From Agrostemma githago (Eukaryota > Streptophyta > Magnoliopsida > Caryophyllales > Caryophyllaceae): a stretch of 64,000 nt of DNA. Below the pieces are notes generated by a model, which was not told where the DNA came from, ran no database searches, and was given only the letters and a program-made list of their open reading frames with translations. The stretch is from the NCBI GenBank assembly GCA_958450325.1, contig OY288247.1, positions 59,337,701 through 59,401,700 of the forward strand, written 5' to 3'. How positions within the stretch are numbered: the stretch's first letter is position 1; each line of letters opens with the position of its first letter. The position numbers and the translations under genes were made by a program. Below, in pieces: positions 22,874-33,863 of the stretch.

Positions 22874-22890
22874 TCCCCAGCGGAGTCGCC
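22874..22890 (-). promoter_or_regulatory. Primer binding site, tRNA-Arg type
   Basis: On the minus strand, four bases inside the 5' LTR, the sequence is GGCGACTCCGCTGGGGA. It pairs with the 3' end of a plant tRNA-Arg (…CCCCAGC-GAGTCGCCA) with about one mismatch. It primes minus-strand DNA synthesis and fits the Tat/Ogre group. Confidence 0.75.
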
Positions 22891-22894
22891 TAAT

Positions 22895-25073
22895 TGTAAA
22901 CATGACATAGGTCCACCCCGACGCGGCCACGCGCGGGTTTGGGGAGGCGAATGAATCTCCATATGAGAATGGATCGAATTGAAACTTAAATTGAAGTTAA
23001 AGTCGCCACCGAACTTTGTGGGAGTTCGGGCCCGTTCGAACCCACTCTATGTCGTAGTGGGCCGTATACAAAATACGGCCCATTTTCGATGTCAGAGTTT
23101 ATTGGGTTCGTCCCTTAGCATTTGATACCGATACCGACGTTATCGGATATCGTATATTGAATGACTCTCGTTGCCAATGGTTTTGGACATCCGGAAACCG
23201 AGGTTCTGAGTAAGGGGTGAGGATACATTTTGGGAAGCCCACGAAGGACACCCAACCCCGCCCGCACATTAGCGGCCTCCACTAGGATATCGTTTGATTT
23301 TAAAATACGCGCGTTAGTTGAACGATGAAATGATATGCAAACATTGTTTTCCCTAAACATGCGAGAAATTGAATGGGTTGCTAAGTCGATTTAATGCATG
23401 AAAAATTAACGTCAAAGTTGAATTTAGCATGTGAGATTCGTTTTAGTACAATAAAACAAACGATGAAAAGAAATTGCTACAAACATGAACAAACAAGTTA
23501 GTAACGATTGAATAATAAAAAATAGATATGATAATATGCATGACTTTGAAAAGTTTAATTCACGTGATGGATTAGCATGCGTTGACCGGGGTCAATAAAA
23601 TAAAGTCGAGATTTAAAAAAACTTTGTTTTGTCTAAAAAACGATGTTCGAAGAATATATAATAAAAAGCGAAAAACGTGTCGCATATCAGCCTGCCACGC
23701 GACTCGCCCGGGGTGCGCGCGACTAGCGCCCCGGCCTGTTTCGAGGTCGATTTTTTTGTTAAATCGATGACTTTATTAAATCGCGTACAAATATTACATA
23801 ATTTGTACTCAACTTAATGTTCTCGATATTCGTTATGTTCGATATTCGATTATGAAATCGATATCGAATATTCGGAATGACTTTTAGAAAAGGTTTTATA
23901 AAATTGTTTTGAAAAAAGAATTTGAACGAAACGAAAAAGAATGTTGGTTCTTTCCGCGTTAAAATCGTCGTATTTTATAAAAAAAGTAACGATTTCTTAG
24001 CATCAACGAGATTAATGTAATTCTTTTAATACGATATTCGACTAGAGAATCGGTATCGTATTTTTTATGAATATTCGTTATATGAAAATAGTTTTAGTAA
24101 TATCGATATTAGAAAAAAACGATGAACGACCCATAATAAACGACCGACGAGGACGGGACAAAAAGAAGAAGAAAACGAGAGAAAGGAGGGAAGAAAAGAG
24201 AGAAATCGGGTTTGATTACACCCTCAACCTACATGCTTTTGTTAACTCGGATCGGGGCTCGTCGGAATGTGGCTAGGGCACGGGAGCGTCGAGTTAATGT
24301 TGGTGAGTTATGGTGGTTGGTTGGGACGTGTAAGGATGACGGGTATAGGCCGATTTTTGTAGTTTCGGGTTACCCTATCGGTTTCTCGATGCTAAGTGTA
24401 AGGGTCTCGAGGTGTATGAATAATTGGTGTATAGATTGTTTGGTCGATGTGTATATTGTATGATATGTGTTTGCAAAGGGTCCTATTTAAGGGGAAAAGA
24501 AGGTTGAGAGAGGTATCTTGCTTGTACGACAAGAAATACCAATCGGGATAGGAAATGTAAGAAGTTGTGAGGAACTAGAACTCCGTTACTTGGCAAAGAA
24601 GAAAAGGGAACCGGCTGAAAATAGCCTGCTCGGCCGGGTATCCCATGCTCGGTCGAATGCTCGATTCGGTATTCGGATAGGATTCCTGCTTGAGATCGAA
24701 TTCCCTCCTTAAACGGATTTGTTTAATATTTGTGTAGCTGATTTTTTTGTAGTATTCGAGCTTTGGTCGGATATGTGGCGTGACACGGCTGACCCGCAAG
24801 TCTCGAGAAAATATCTTTGACCGGGTTTGACTCAGTCGCTAAAAGACGGTTTTACCCCTGGTGTCGGATTCGACCCAAATTAGTCTTATTTGACTCGAAA
24901 CGACCCACTGGGCCTGGTTTTGTGAAATTTGTACTCCGTAAAAAGCCCAAGCCGAATATCCATAATTTCGAGCCCATTTCCGAGTACGTTAAAGCACGTT
25001 TTGCGTCCGATCATCATCGGGTGTTTGTCGAAAACTGCTATAGACACCTGGCAGTAAATTGTGGGTGTCTACA
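22895..25073 (-). repeat. 5' LTR of the Retand-like element
   Basis: 2179 bp, TGTAAACATG…GGGTGTCTACA on the plus strand. It is collinear with 10530-12717. One visible difference is a 12-base gap near 24920, where the left copy has extra sequence after GGGCCTGGTTT. Confidence 0.9.
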
Positions 25074-25078
25074 CAAAT

Positions 25079-25294
25079 ACGTCTTTAACCTGACGTAAAA
25101 TGAGCAAATATATTACCTCAGTTTATTAGTCCATTAGAACATAAGAGTTTAAGAGTATAAATAAAAGTGTGAAGGGTGGGAACCTGAAATATTAATTCCA
25201 AGCATACAAGTGATGGATGGATTAATGAATAATGGGGATGGAGTTAAAAGAGTTTATATATGTTTATCAAATTATGATAACACGGGGTGTTACA
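25079..25294. mobile_element. Right end of the interrupted solo LTR
   Basis: This continues the LTR from 10529 and ends CACGGGGTGTTACA at 25294, followed by CTCAA (compare GTCAA before 7084). Confidence 0.75.
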
Positions 25295-25495
25295 CTCAAG
25301 ATCATCCAACCCTCAGATAAGATGACTATTCAATCTCATAATAGAGAGTATAGGTTAAGACAAATAGGCAAAGTCACAGCCTTGACGTGGTACAATCACA
25401 CCACTTATTCGTCAGAGTCACACCCATAATCATTTAGAGTCATGATTATCCAACCCACAGTTAAGGTGTTTGAAGTCATTTTACCAATATAACAG
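25295..25495. repeat. MULE intron repeat right of the LTR insertion
   Basis: 'GAGTATAGGTTA…CGTCAGAGTCACACCCA…TAGAGTCA' repeats the unit seen at 6970-7083. The first bases after the LTR (GATCATCCAACCCTCAG) match the next part of the unit (GATTATCCAACCCACAG, from about 25443). The empty site can therefore be reconstructed. Confidence 0.75.
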
Positions 25496-25940
25496 ATGGG
25501 GGAGGAGGGCATACCATGTGACGAATACCGAACCACGCCAGCGTCACTCCAAATGGGGAGGGCACCCCACGCCGTGCGTCGTCCACCTCCAATCAGTTCA
25601 TCAAGAGCGACCAACACTCCAACACTGACTCACTCATTTTACCGTCGGACAAGAGCGTTTGAATGTCATGCCTATCCAGCTTCGCACGAGCACTGTAGTA
25701 CTCTAATTGCTCCCTGGGTTACGTATTGGTTAGCTGGTTTACAATACAACAGGAACCAGGGGCGTAAACGGTTACATACTTTCCTTCATAGCCATTATCA
25801 TCAAGGAAGCAGTAGTCGGCGACGTGTTTTCGCAGGTGGATAATTTTACTCGCCAACGGCTGGTTCATGCGAAGCAAGAGCGACATGACAATGGCACCGG
25901 GGTCCGGTTTCCCTTGGTATAAAGAACAACCCAACTCCAC
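25496..25940 (-). pseudogene. Ulp1-like module B, N-terminal half and inter-module linker
   Basis: From about 25940 down, the minus strand reads 'MNQPLASKIIHLRKHVADY' and then 'REQLEYYSARAKLDRHDI', 'SDGKMSESVLECWSLLMN'. The last part corresponds to the entry segment of C48 peptidases in MULEs and resembles the same segment of module A at 30300-30400 ('IARDDMQSLESG…IIDCWW'). Two stops interrupt it (near 25720 and 25600). The histidine and cysteine half of this module lies at 6330-6900, beyond the 18-kb insertion. Confidence 0.6.
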
Positions 25941-26101
25941 CGCCCCGTGATCGAGCCTTGATTACTGACTGACATTCTTAGGGGGACTGATCGAGGTTTG
26001 GGTGCAGGTGTCACCGGGGTTGTACTCATACGCTTCCGCTTCTGGGAGGTTCTCTTCACGGGATTTTTTTTATTCACACGCCTCAACATCAGTGATTCCT
26101 T
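25941..26101 (-). pseudogene. Basic linker after Ulp1-like module A
   Basis: The minus strand gives a Lys/Arg/Pro-rich stretch ('NKKNPVKRTSQKRKRM') directly after the last block of module A. It might be a nuclear localisation signal; this is inference. Confidence 0.4.
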
Positions 26102-26861
26102 TTACGTTACGAAAGTTGCTACGCTCTTCAAAACAGTGCCCCTCGCCTTGTTCACGTCGCTCAAAACAAGGGTCGCGACGATCTTCGCCCTACACAGATT
26201 CATGGCCACCATTGTCCCTAAAGAGCAGTGAAATGGTCTACCAGCGTACAACATCATGTGTATCATCAAGTACACTCCACAATCGTTGGCGGAGTAGCCT
26301 ACCCCCGCCAAAATAATGGTATGTTCACCATTCTAAATGCACGGATCCACCCACCCTGGCTCACCCCCCGTTGTACCATGTATTCTCCCATTTTATCAGC
26401 CAACATAAAAAATCCAACCAGATTAAGTTGTTGAATACAGTCAGAGTCACAAACTTGATTCAAAATAGTCACACATGCCACGTACAAGAGTCACATGACA
26501 TTTGTGGGTCTTACCGCTATATGAGCAATGCCACAGTAAGGCAACTTATCAAATCATCATTGTACAACCTATTGTCAAGATACTCTACTTGTTCCGATTG
26601 GAAGTTTATACATGCGCAACTGTAGTGATCTTTTTTGCCGGATAAAACCGGCACGAACACCTGCAACCAAAGTGTCAGAACATTATGCTGATAACCGCTA
26701 CTAACGAACATTATGTGTAACGTTATGTAGAGTAATACCATGCCTGTGTCCAAAGCAAATTCCCAGAAATTGTTTTGCCTCCACTCGTCCCACACGTAGA
26801 ATATCTGTTTGTCTAGATTCAGGCCCTCGTCTTTTTTGTTCCACAGTTCCAGCATGGGCAT
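26102..26861 (-). pseudogene. Ulp1-like module A (first, with catalytic residues)
   Basis: Minus strand, read from 26861. After 'WRQNNFWEFALDTGM' a small intron (26661-26738, GT…AG) leads to 'VFVPVLSGKKDHYSCACINF', with the catalytic histidine, and 'VEYLDNR', with the aspartate. Further down are 'ADKMGEYMVQRGV' and, after a frameshift near 26300, 'NDCGVYLMIHMMLYAG', with the catalytic cysteine. These are the signatures of C48 (Ulp1/SUMO-protease-like) domains carried by plant MULEs. In such elements the natural substrate is not known. The triad residues are present, unlike in module B. It lies just downstream, on the same strand, of the minisatellite intron 26890-27230, and of the segment beyond the solo LTR. 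Confidence 0.75.
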
Positions 26862-26889
26862 CTTCTCAAATGCACCGATGTTAATTCAA

Positions 26890-27230
26890 GTAGTTATTGA
26901 GTAAACATCTTAAAGTGTGTGACTATTCAACTTCAAGTCTGTGACTATACAACCTAAAATCTGTGACTATACACCATAAAGTGTGTGACTGTACACCATA
27001 AACTACTGGGTGACTATACATCTGATAGTGTGTGACTATATAAAACCTAACGTGTGTGACTATACAACTTTAAGTGTGTGACTATACAACTTACACTGTG
27101 TGATTTTACACCTAAAAGTGTGTGACTATACAACCTAAAGCTTGTGACTTTACACCATACAACATGAAGTCTGTGATTATACACCATAAAGTGTGTGACT
27201 ATAGATGGGATGATGAACATATCGTATGAC
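26890..27230. repeat. 22-bp minisatellite array in an Ulp1-gene intron
   Basis: About a dozen units with the core GTGTGACTATACAAC followed by variable CTAAAGT-type bases. It separates the module A exon from the coding end at about 27245-27292 ('LLNQLTFEKPV' on the minus strand). Confidence 0.85.
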
Positions 27231-28401
27231 CAAGAGAGAAGAAACATCTACTGGTTATTCATGCCACGGGTTTCTCGAACGTCAGCTGGTTCAGTAGTGT
27301 GGACATGACGTAGGTCTACCCCGACGCGGCCACGCGCGGGTTTGGGTAGGCGAATGCATCTCCATATGAGAATGGATCGAATTGAAATTTAAGTCGAAAT
27401 GGAGTCGCCACCGAACTTTGTGGGAGTTCGGACCCGTTCGAGCCCACTCTATATCGCTATGGACCGTACACAACGTACGGCCCGTTTCGATTTTAGAGTT
27501 TATTGGGCTCGTCCCTTTGCATTGCGATACCGATACCGTCACTACCGGTTATCGTGTATAGAATGACTCTCGTGCGCCAACGGTTTCGGGCATCCGGAAA
27601 CCGAGGTTCTGAGTAAGGGGTGAGAGTACGTGTTGGGAAGCTCACAAAGGACACCTAACCCCGCCCGCACTTAGCGGCCTCTACTAAGACATCGTTTGAC
27701 TTTCTAATATGCGCGTTAGTAATTCGGTGAAATGTTATGCAAACAACGTTTTACAAGATATAAATATCGAAAGGGTTGCTACGTCATTTTAATGCATCTT
27801 GATTCACGTCAAATTTATTTAGCATGCGATGTTCATTTAAGGCGATAAATGGCAAACATCGAAAATAGAAAACTCGTAAATTAATTACAAATTACACGGG
27901 CGGAATACAACCCGGAATTTACAATACAACGAGCGATAAAATAATAATCGAAATATAAAACGGTAAACATTAACTATAAACGGACCCGTAAATAGTAAAT
28001 ATAAGCTAGACCGTAAATTAAATAACCGGACAAACTTCGATCAAGTAAACATTATGTTGTGTATCAATCGAAGGACGGAGACTTTTAATACGTGCTCACG
28101 TACGGGACCGAAGCGTGGTGCTAGCTCGATCCCGGGTCTCGATGCCTTGTCCCGACTTATCATATTGAAAGATTGATGTCTAGACTAGTCATGCGTCGGA
28201 CACGACTAAGGAGTCGTCGACAGAAAACTAGTCGTATAAGACATTAGTCAAAGTCGTGAAAGTAGTAAAATAGAATAAAATGCATGAGTTTTGAATAAGG
28301 AATCACGTGATTGAATTAACACGTGATGACTTAAAGTCGTAAAAAAGAAATTGATTAGGCTTACGATATTTAGAAGGCTCACGGTTTGGGCATGATACAA
28401 G

Positions 28402-28541
28402 ACACTCGATCGAGTCATGGGGGAGACTCGATCGAACGCCCCTCGTGGAGGCCTTCTGCCTGTTATTTGAGGTGTCACTCGATCGAGTGAGCCAAGGCAC
28501 TCGATCGAGTACCCTCTGTTCGAGGTGCTACTCGATTCGGA
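28402..28541. repeat. ACTCGATCGAGT palindrome cluster 1
   Basis: Three perfect copies and two imperfect ones of the 12-base palindrome occur within 140 bases of the solo LTR. Confidence 0.85.
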
Positions 28542-29787
28542 AAAGGTAACAATTCCGAATTATTGATTTTGAAATCGACATGTAATTACACTAAATAAAA
28601 ATATTGTCTAATTTATATTAGTGTAAATTTCGATGGCTCGTCATACTCGACATTCGGTTATAGAACCGTCATCTAGTATTTAGAGCGAATTTATAAAATC
28701 GAATTTGATCGGACTAGAACGAATATCGATTCCCTCCGCGTCATAATGTCGTAATCAATCCTTTCGGATCGTGTGACAGTTAATTCGGCGTCAACGGGTT
28801 TTGTCCTAATCCGATTTGTCGATGACCTTTTAGAATAATATTTTGAATGAAATGGGGTCGGACATATTTAACGACAAATCACCGCGATCTATTACGCCCT
28901 TAAGTGTTTAGGGCGGCGCACCTCGAAAGGGCGCCACCTCCAATGCGACTTGTAAAGGGATTAAATAGACTTTAGGCGGAATTCGTAATTAAACATATTC
29001 GACCCGAAAATTCGGCCGTCGTCGCAAACTTAAGTCCTCGGCATTTTAATATCGTAATTTGGCCTTAAGGCCTATGATCATTAATTTAGCCTCAACGGAC
29101 GTTGCTCGGATCGTTTTGAAAATAGTTTTGTTGATAAGTATACACGGTATTATTTATATAACAAAATGTAAATGAGCGATAATTAAAATGTTAGGTGTTA
29201 GATACAATAAATAAAAATATGTTAGATTGCGATAAATAAAAGTGTTAGATTAGAGAGTTAGTATACACGAAATTAAAAGTTAGTGTGTTAGTAATAAAGA
29301 AATAAAAATGTTAGTGTCGTTAATATCGACTAATAATAATAGTAATAATAATAATAATATATAGTACATATATATATATATAATCGAAAAAGAGAAAGGA
29401 GAAAGGAAAGGATGTCAGGATTTGAATATTACACCCTCAACCTACGTGCTTTTGCTTCTCGGAATAGGGCTCGTCAAATGGTGGCCAAGTCACGGGAGCG
29501 TCGAGATACGTAGGGGAGTTATGGTGTGTATGTGGTTTTGTAGAGATGGATTTTAACGAGTTTTGCTCTCGGTCTTTGACGAGTTTTGATCTCGCGATTT
29601 TGAATATGTATGTATGTGTGTGTGACTTTGAAGCCAAGTTCAAAGGGATGTATTGTGTGAAGGTTGAATGAGTTTGAAAAGGTGGTAGAGGTTGGTAATG
29701 TATAAAGTTGAAGGGTGATTGATGATTGAAAAGTTGTGTAATGTGTTGGGGTAATGAGGTATTGATAGGAAAATACCCCGGTTTAGG

Positions 29788-29905
29788 GTCACTCGATCGA
29801 GTGGCGCGGGTGCACTCGATCGAGTGCCCGGTCTGGGTCTGGTTTGGCCGGTTCATGGCCTTACTCGACCGAGTGGATGTAAGCCACTCGATCGAGTGGA
29901 TCGGG
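29788..29905. repeat. ACTCGATCGAGT palindrome cluster 2
   Basis: Three perfect copies and one imperfect copy (ACTCGACCGAGT) occur in about 115 bases near the other end of the solo LTR. This is upstream of the region expected to hold the LTR promoter on the minus strand. Confidence 0.85.
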
Positions 29906-30299
29906 AAGGAGGGAGTGTAAATAGGGCATGATTTGTTACCCTTTTGAATGATTTGGTTGTTGTGACTTGATTCATTTTGTGTATTTGGACGTAGCGTGAG
30001 GCCAGTTTCGTCTCGGGATTCGACTTTGACCGAGTTTTGACTCGGTCGCTAAAAGACGGTTTTATTTCTGGTAACGGTTTTGACCCAAATTAGTCTCATT
30101 TTATTGGAAACGGCCCACTGGGCCTGAATTTGAGGTTGATTTTGTGAGATTTGTACTCCGCTAAAAGCCCATGCCAGACATTACTGATTCTGAGCCCATA
30201 TTCGAGCGCGTTAAAGCACGTTTGCGTCCTATCATCATCGGGTGTTTTTTGGGAACTACTATAGACACCTAGGGGCCAAATGTGGGTGTCTACAAGTAG

Positions 30300-31590
30300 C
30301 TTACCACCAGCAGTCGATGATGTTAACTGTCACCTGTAGCCCGGACTCAAGCGACTGCATGTCATCCCTCGCTATACAGTCGTACGCTGTGTACTCGACA
30401 AATGCTTCGCTGTAGACAAAACAAAGTCTCCACGAACACATGTATATAAAACGACATGTATTCCAATATACATGAACGGCACAATTAGTACGTACCATTC
30501 CGAACGGTCAGGTGATCGGTCGAAGATGTAGTCAATCACATCCTTCCGCACGCTGAAGACATCTGAAAGGATGACTATATTAGAGCACATGAATCGAGAT
30601 ATGACGGGCTGCCCCCTTTGCGGAGACCTACAGTCCATTGAACAACCCAAATTTTCCGGCACGATAGCCACGCACTCAAAGACCACGTTGGAGTGGAAAA
30701 GGAAGGGATGATGTACACCATCAGCCTTGGGAACGTACATTAGGCTTTTCTCACTCACAGCAGCGCGCGCATCGGCTGCTCCAATCTCGCCTGTTGACTG
30801 AGCATCCTCCGTGATCACGTCCGCTATTGTGGCAGTTACGTTCACAGCATCGGCCAGATCCCATCCCACCTTGTGCAGCGCCACTTCAAGGCTCGCACTT
30901 ACTTCACCGGCCTCAGTGGTCGTCGCCAGGTCTATGGTTGTGGTCTCATCGAGCACAGCCGTGTGCGCCTCCGCCGCCTCCCAACCCGCCTGCTGTAGAG
31001 CCAATACTAGTGTCTGGCTCTCCTGGGGCGACGTCCCACCATCGTCAACGGTCACGCCTTCTTTGGTGGCTGGTGGGACAGATTCCAAAGCCAGCTTGTC
31101 CACAATAGTGCGTGCGTCCGCGGTCTCCCATCCTGCTTGCCGCAGAACTACCACTACTGTCCCACTCATACCAACTGATGCCTGCACCTCACCGTCTGCG
31201 TCGAGCTCATTAGTTTGGGGGCATAGTATCTTCTCTGTGCAGCTCGTCCAGTGCAAGCTCGGGCGTTTCCCCACCCGTCTGTTGGTCATCATCCTCGCCC
31301 CCTTCACCCTCACAAAAACCTGGTGACACGAAGCCACCTTCAAAATCACCCTCATCCTCGTACCTTCCTCTATTCTCAGCACAAGGTCTCCCACTAAGAC
31401 CCTCACCCCCTATATCGATGTCAACATCATCCAATTCATCGTCCAAGTAACCAGCATCACGTAAGTCATCCACCACCCTACGTACCTGCTCGAAGACACT
31501 AGGACTGCGTTGTTCCTCGCCCTTTTCAAATTGTTTACCGACCTCAGGGATGGGGGCATTCTGGGTAGTTTGCCTCAACCGGTCGACCAA
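30300..31590 (-). pseudogene. Ulp1-like MULE gene, linker with three QAGW repeats and start of module A
   Basis: The minus strand from 31590 gives an acidic, low-complexity stretch (Asp/Glu-rich, 'GYLDDELDDVDIDIGG'). A frameshift near 31210 follows, then a linker with three related repeats: 'VVVVLRQAGWETADART', 'LVLALQQAGWEAAEAHT' and 'LEVALHKVGWDLADAV'. After 'KADGVHHPFLFHSNVVFECV' the sequence continues as 'RKDVIDYIFDRSPDRSEW' and ends at the LTR insertion with 'IARDDMQSLESG…IIDCWW', the entry segment of module A. A small intron is likely between about 30500 and 30400. I do not recognise the QAGW repeat as a named domain. Confidence 0.6.
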
Positions 31591-31789
31591 CGAAACAACT
31601 TCTTCAACATACCTGAGTACAGCTAGATCCTCCTAGAATTGATGAGACGACGGGTGTTGACTTGGAACAGGTTCCTCATCACTATGTCCTTCACAGTTGA
31701 GGCAGCTTTCTCACACCACTTGCAAAAGGCAAGCGTGCTCCTCTGAAACTTCAGTAAAAACTCATGGTTGTTCTATTAGTCAGTCAAAG

Positions 31790-32053
31790 TCAAATAATTA
31801 GTTTAGTTAGACAATGAGTGTAAAGCTGCGTGATTCTACAACACAATGATTGTGACTATACATCTTAAAGTGTATAACTATACAGCATAATGATTGTACA
31901 AGCTGCGTGATTCTACAACACAATGAGTGTGACTATGCAACATACTAAGTGTAACTATACATCTTAAAGTGTGTGACTATACAGCATAATATTTATACAA
32001 GCTGCGTGATTCTACAACATAATGAGTGTGACTATACAGCATACTAAGTGTGA
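31790..32053. repeat. 22-bp minisatellite array, left of CACTA insertion
   Basis: Units with GTGTGACTATAC and GCGTGATTCTACAAC. It is continuous with the array at 37425 once the CACTA element is removed. Confidence 0.85.
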
Positions 32054-33863
32054 CACTACTACAAAATTAGTCATAGACATGACCTAATAGACATAGGTTA
32101 AAAGAAAAACTCACATCTATTTTTAATAGACATAGGTTATTTAAAAAACTTATGTACATAAAAGAGAATATACATAGGTCGAAATTAAAACCCATGTCTA
32201 TGAATTTTACACATAGGTCAAAGTAAAACCTATGTCTATAATATATGAATAGATGTAGGACATATAGGAAACCCATATATATTGATGGAATACTAATAAA
32301 GTAGTTAACCATGTCTATTCTATTACTCCTAATAATATTCTATTACTCCTAATAAACTAATAATATTCTATTACTCCTAAACCCTAAAGCCTTCTTTCAT
32401 TTTTTTCGCCCAGCAACCATACATCTTCGATCCTCAGCGCAGCCATGGAACGAAAATGAAGCTTTGTCACTCTATACCTAATCCTCCGTCACTCTATACT
32501 CTAATCCTTCGATCATCTTCGATCATCCTTAAATCCTAATCCTTCAAAACCGAAGCTCAATCCAGCAGTCAGTTCTTCAATCCGTCAATCCTCCGCCAGT
32601 TTCTTCTTCAATTCCTTCAGTAATCGATCAATCATCCTGTTTCTTCTTCAATTTCTTCTTCAATTCGGCTACTCTGTTTCATCCTAGGTCGCCCTATGCT
32701 GTTGCTAAGGTTGCTGCTCATTGGTATACGGATAATTACCGTGAGGCTTATGGTAAGTTTGATTTGATTTATTTCATTCAATGTTAATTATATTGCAATG
32801 TGATTTGTTTTTGATCAGATCCGATGTTGTTACTGTTATTTGATTGAATTTGATTAGTATATAAATCGAAAAAATTATTGTGATTGTCGGTGAATATATA
32901 AATTACTACTCTGTATGATTTTGTAATGTGGATTGTTTTTGATCCGATCCGATGATGTGAATGCTAATTGATTGACTTTGATTAGCATATTGTCGCCAAA
33001 GTTTTGAAAAAGTTACTGTGATTGTCGGTGAATATGGATCAAGAGTGAAATTGCAGTTAGTCAGATGCTTTGAACACTTTAATTTGGGGGTTTAGGGTTT
33101 AATTTTTCTGTTGAATTTCGAATTTTGACTATCGGTGAATAATTTGATCAATGCGAAGTGGATCTTGTTGAAATTAGTGAAGGAAACTGTGGGATTTCTG
33201 ATTGTAAATTTTGTCCATCTCAAATACGGACTAACTTTTTACTCCCCGCGCCACAAACACGCAATCCAATTCACCCTCATTTTATAGTACCTAATTTCAT
33301 CAACTCTCTCCATTTCCCCCTTTTTATTATAAACCATTATTCGCCTATATGGATATATAATCGTTGTTATCGTCCCCCTTTTCAGTAATCGATCGCCTCC
33401 TCCTTTGTATTTCAATAATTGATCGCCTCCTCTGTAAGTCGCTTTTTGTACTTTATGACTCAAGGAGTATTCTAAATCAATCATTTCTGTTGAGTTTTGT
33501 GTGGGAGGAAAGTGTGAACCTTATTGTGAAAGGGGGATAATACGAGGAGAATAAAATTTGAAGTGTGAACCTTATTCTAAATTAATGATTTTTTCATCCT
33601 CTTTTAACTTCTCTGTATTTTTGTAAATATAAATATTTGCTCTAAGATACTTCATTTACGTAAATAGTCTATTTAATGAACGATTGAATTTTTTTTTGCT
33701 TGTAGTTTTCACTGTCTTAAGCTGTGTAGTTAGAAATTTGTTTCTAATTGTCGTCATTGTACCTTCATGAGAGATTTTTTCCTCACATGCTGTGAATATG
33801 GGAGCTTGTTTGTTTCATGGACTCATAATATAGTAATTATCAATATATTTTCTTTCTTTGTAG

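Larger units (their letters stand above)
10530..25073 (-). mobile_element. Complete Tat/Retand-like Ty3 retrotransposon, 14.5 kb
   Basis: Two long LTRs in direct orientation (10530-12717 and 22895-25073) enclose a 10.2-kb interior. The target duplication CAAAT is perfect (10525-10529 and 25074-25078). gag and pol run on the minus strand, so the 5' LTR is the right-hand one. The LTRs begin TGTAGACACC and end in CA when read on that strand. The order is gag, protease, reverse transcriptase, RNase H, a second (archaeal-type) RNase H, integrase, and then an antisense plant-mobile-domain gene near the 3' LTR. The double RNase H, tRNA-Arg-type primer site and extra antisense ORF are marks of the Tat lineage (Retand, Grande, Ogre). 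Stops and a frameshift in pol make this copy non-autonomous. The first 415 aligned LTR bases differ at about 22 sites, mostly transitions, so the insertion is not recent. Confidence 0.9.
27298..30294 (-). mobile_element. Solo LTR, 3.0 kb, Retand-like family variant
   Basis: It begins TGTGGACATGACGTAGG and ends GGGTGTCTACA on the plus strand, like the LTRs of the 10530-25073 element, and is clearly related to them at both ends but about 0.8 kb longer. Target duplication AGTAG is perfect (27293-27297 and 30295-30299). There is no interior, so it is a solo LTR formed by recombination. It interrupts the Ulp1-like gene: 'IIDCWW' lies on one side and 'LLNQLTFEKPV' on the other. It carries two clusters of the palindrome ACTCGATCGAGT. 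Confidence 0.9.

Noticed and set aside
13355..25073. The interior of the Retand-like element as two elements (PMD element plus gag-pol element)
   Set aside because: One pair of LTRs, one target duplication and no LTR or TIR between the PMD gene and integrase; antisense ORFs are usual for this lineage.
28402..28541. CRISPR-like array of palindromes
   Set aside because: Spacing is irregular, the units are short palindromes in a plant LTR, and there are no cas genes.
30811..31326. 171-residue plus-strand Ala/Ser/Thr-rich frame
   Set aside because: Reverse complement of the QAGW linker; its composition follows from the coding strand.
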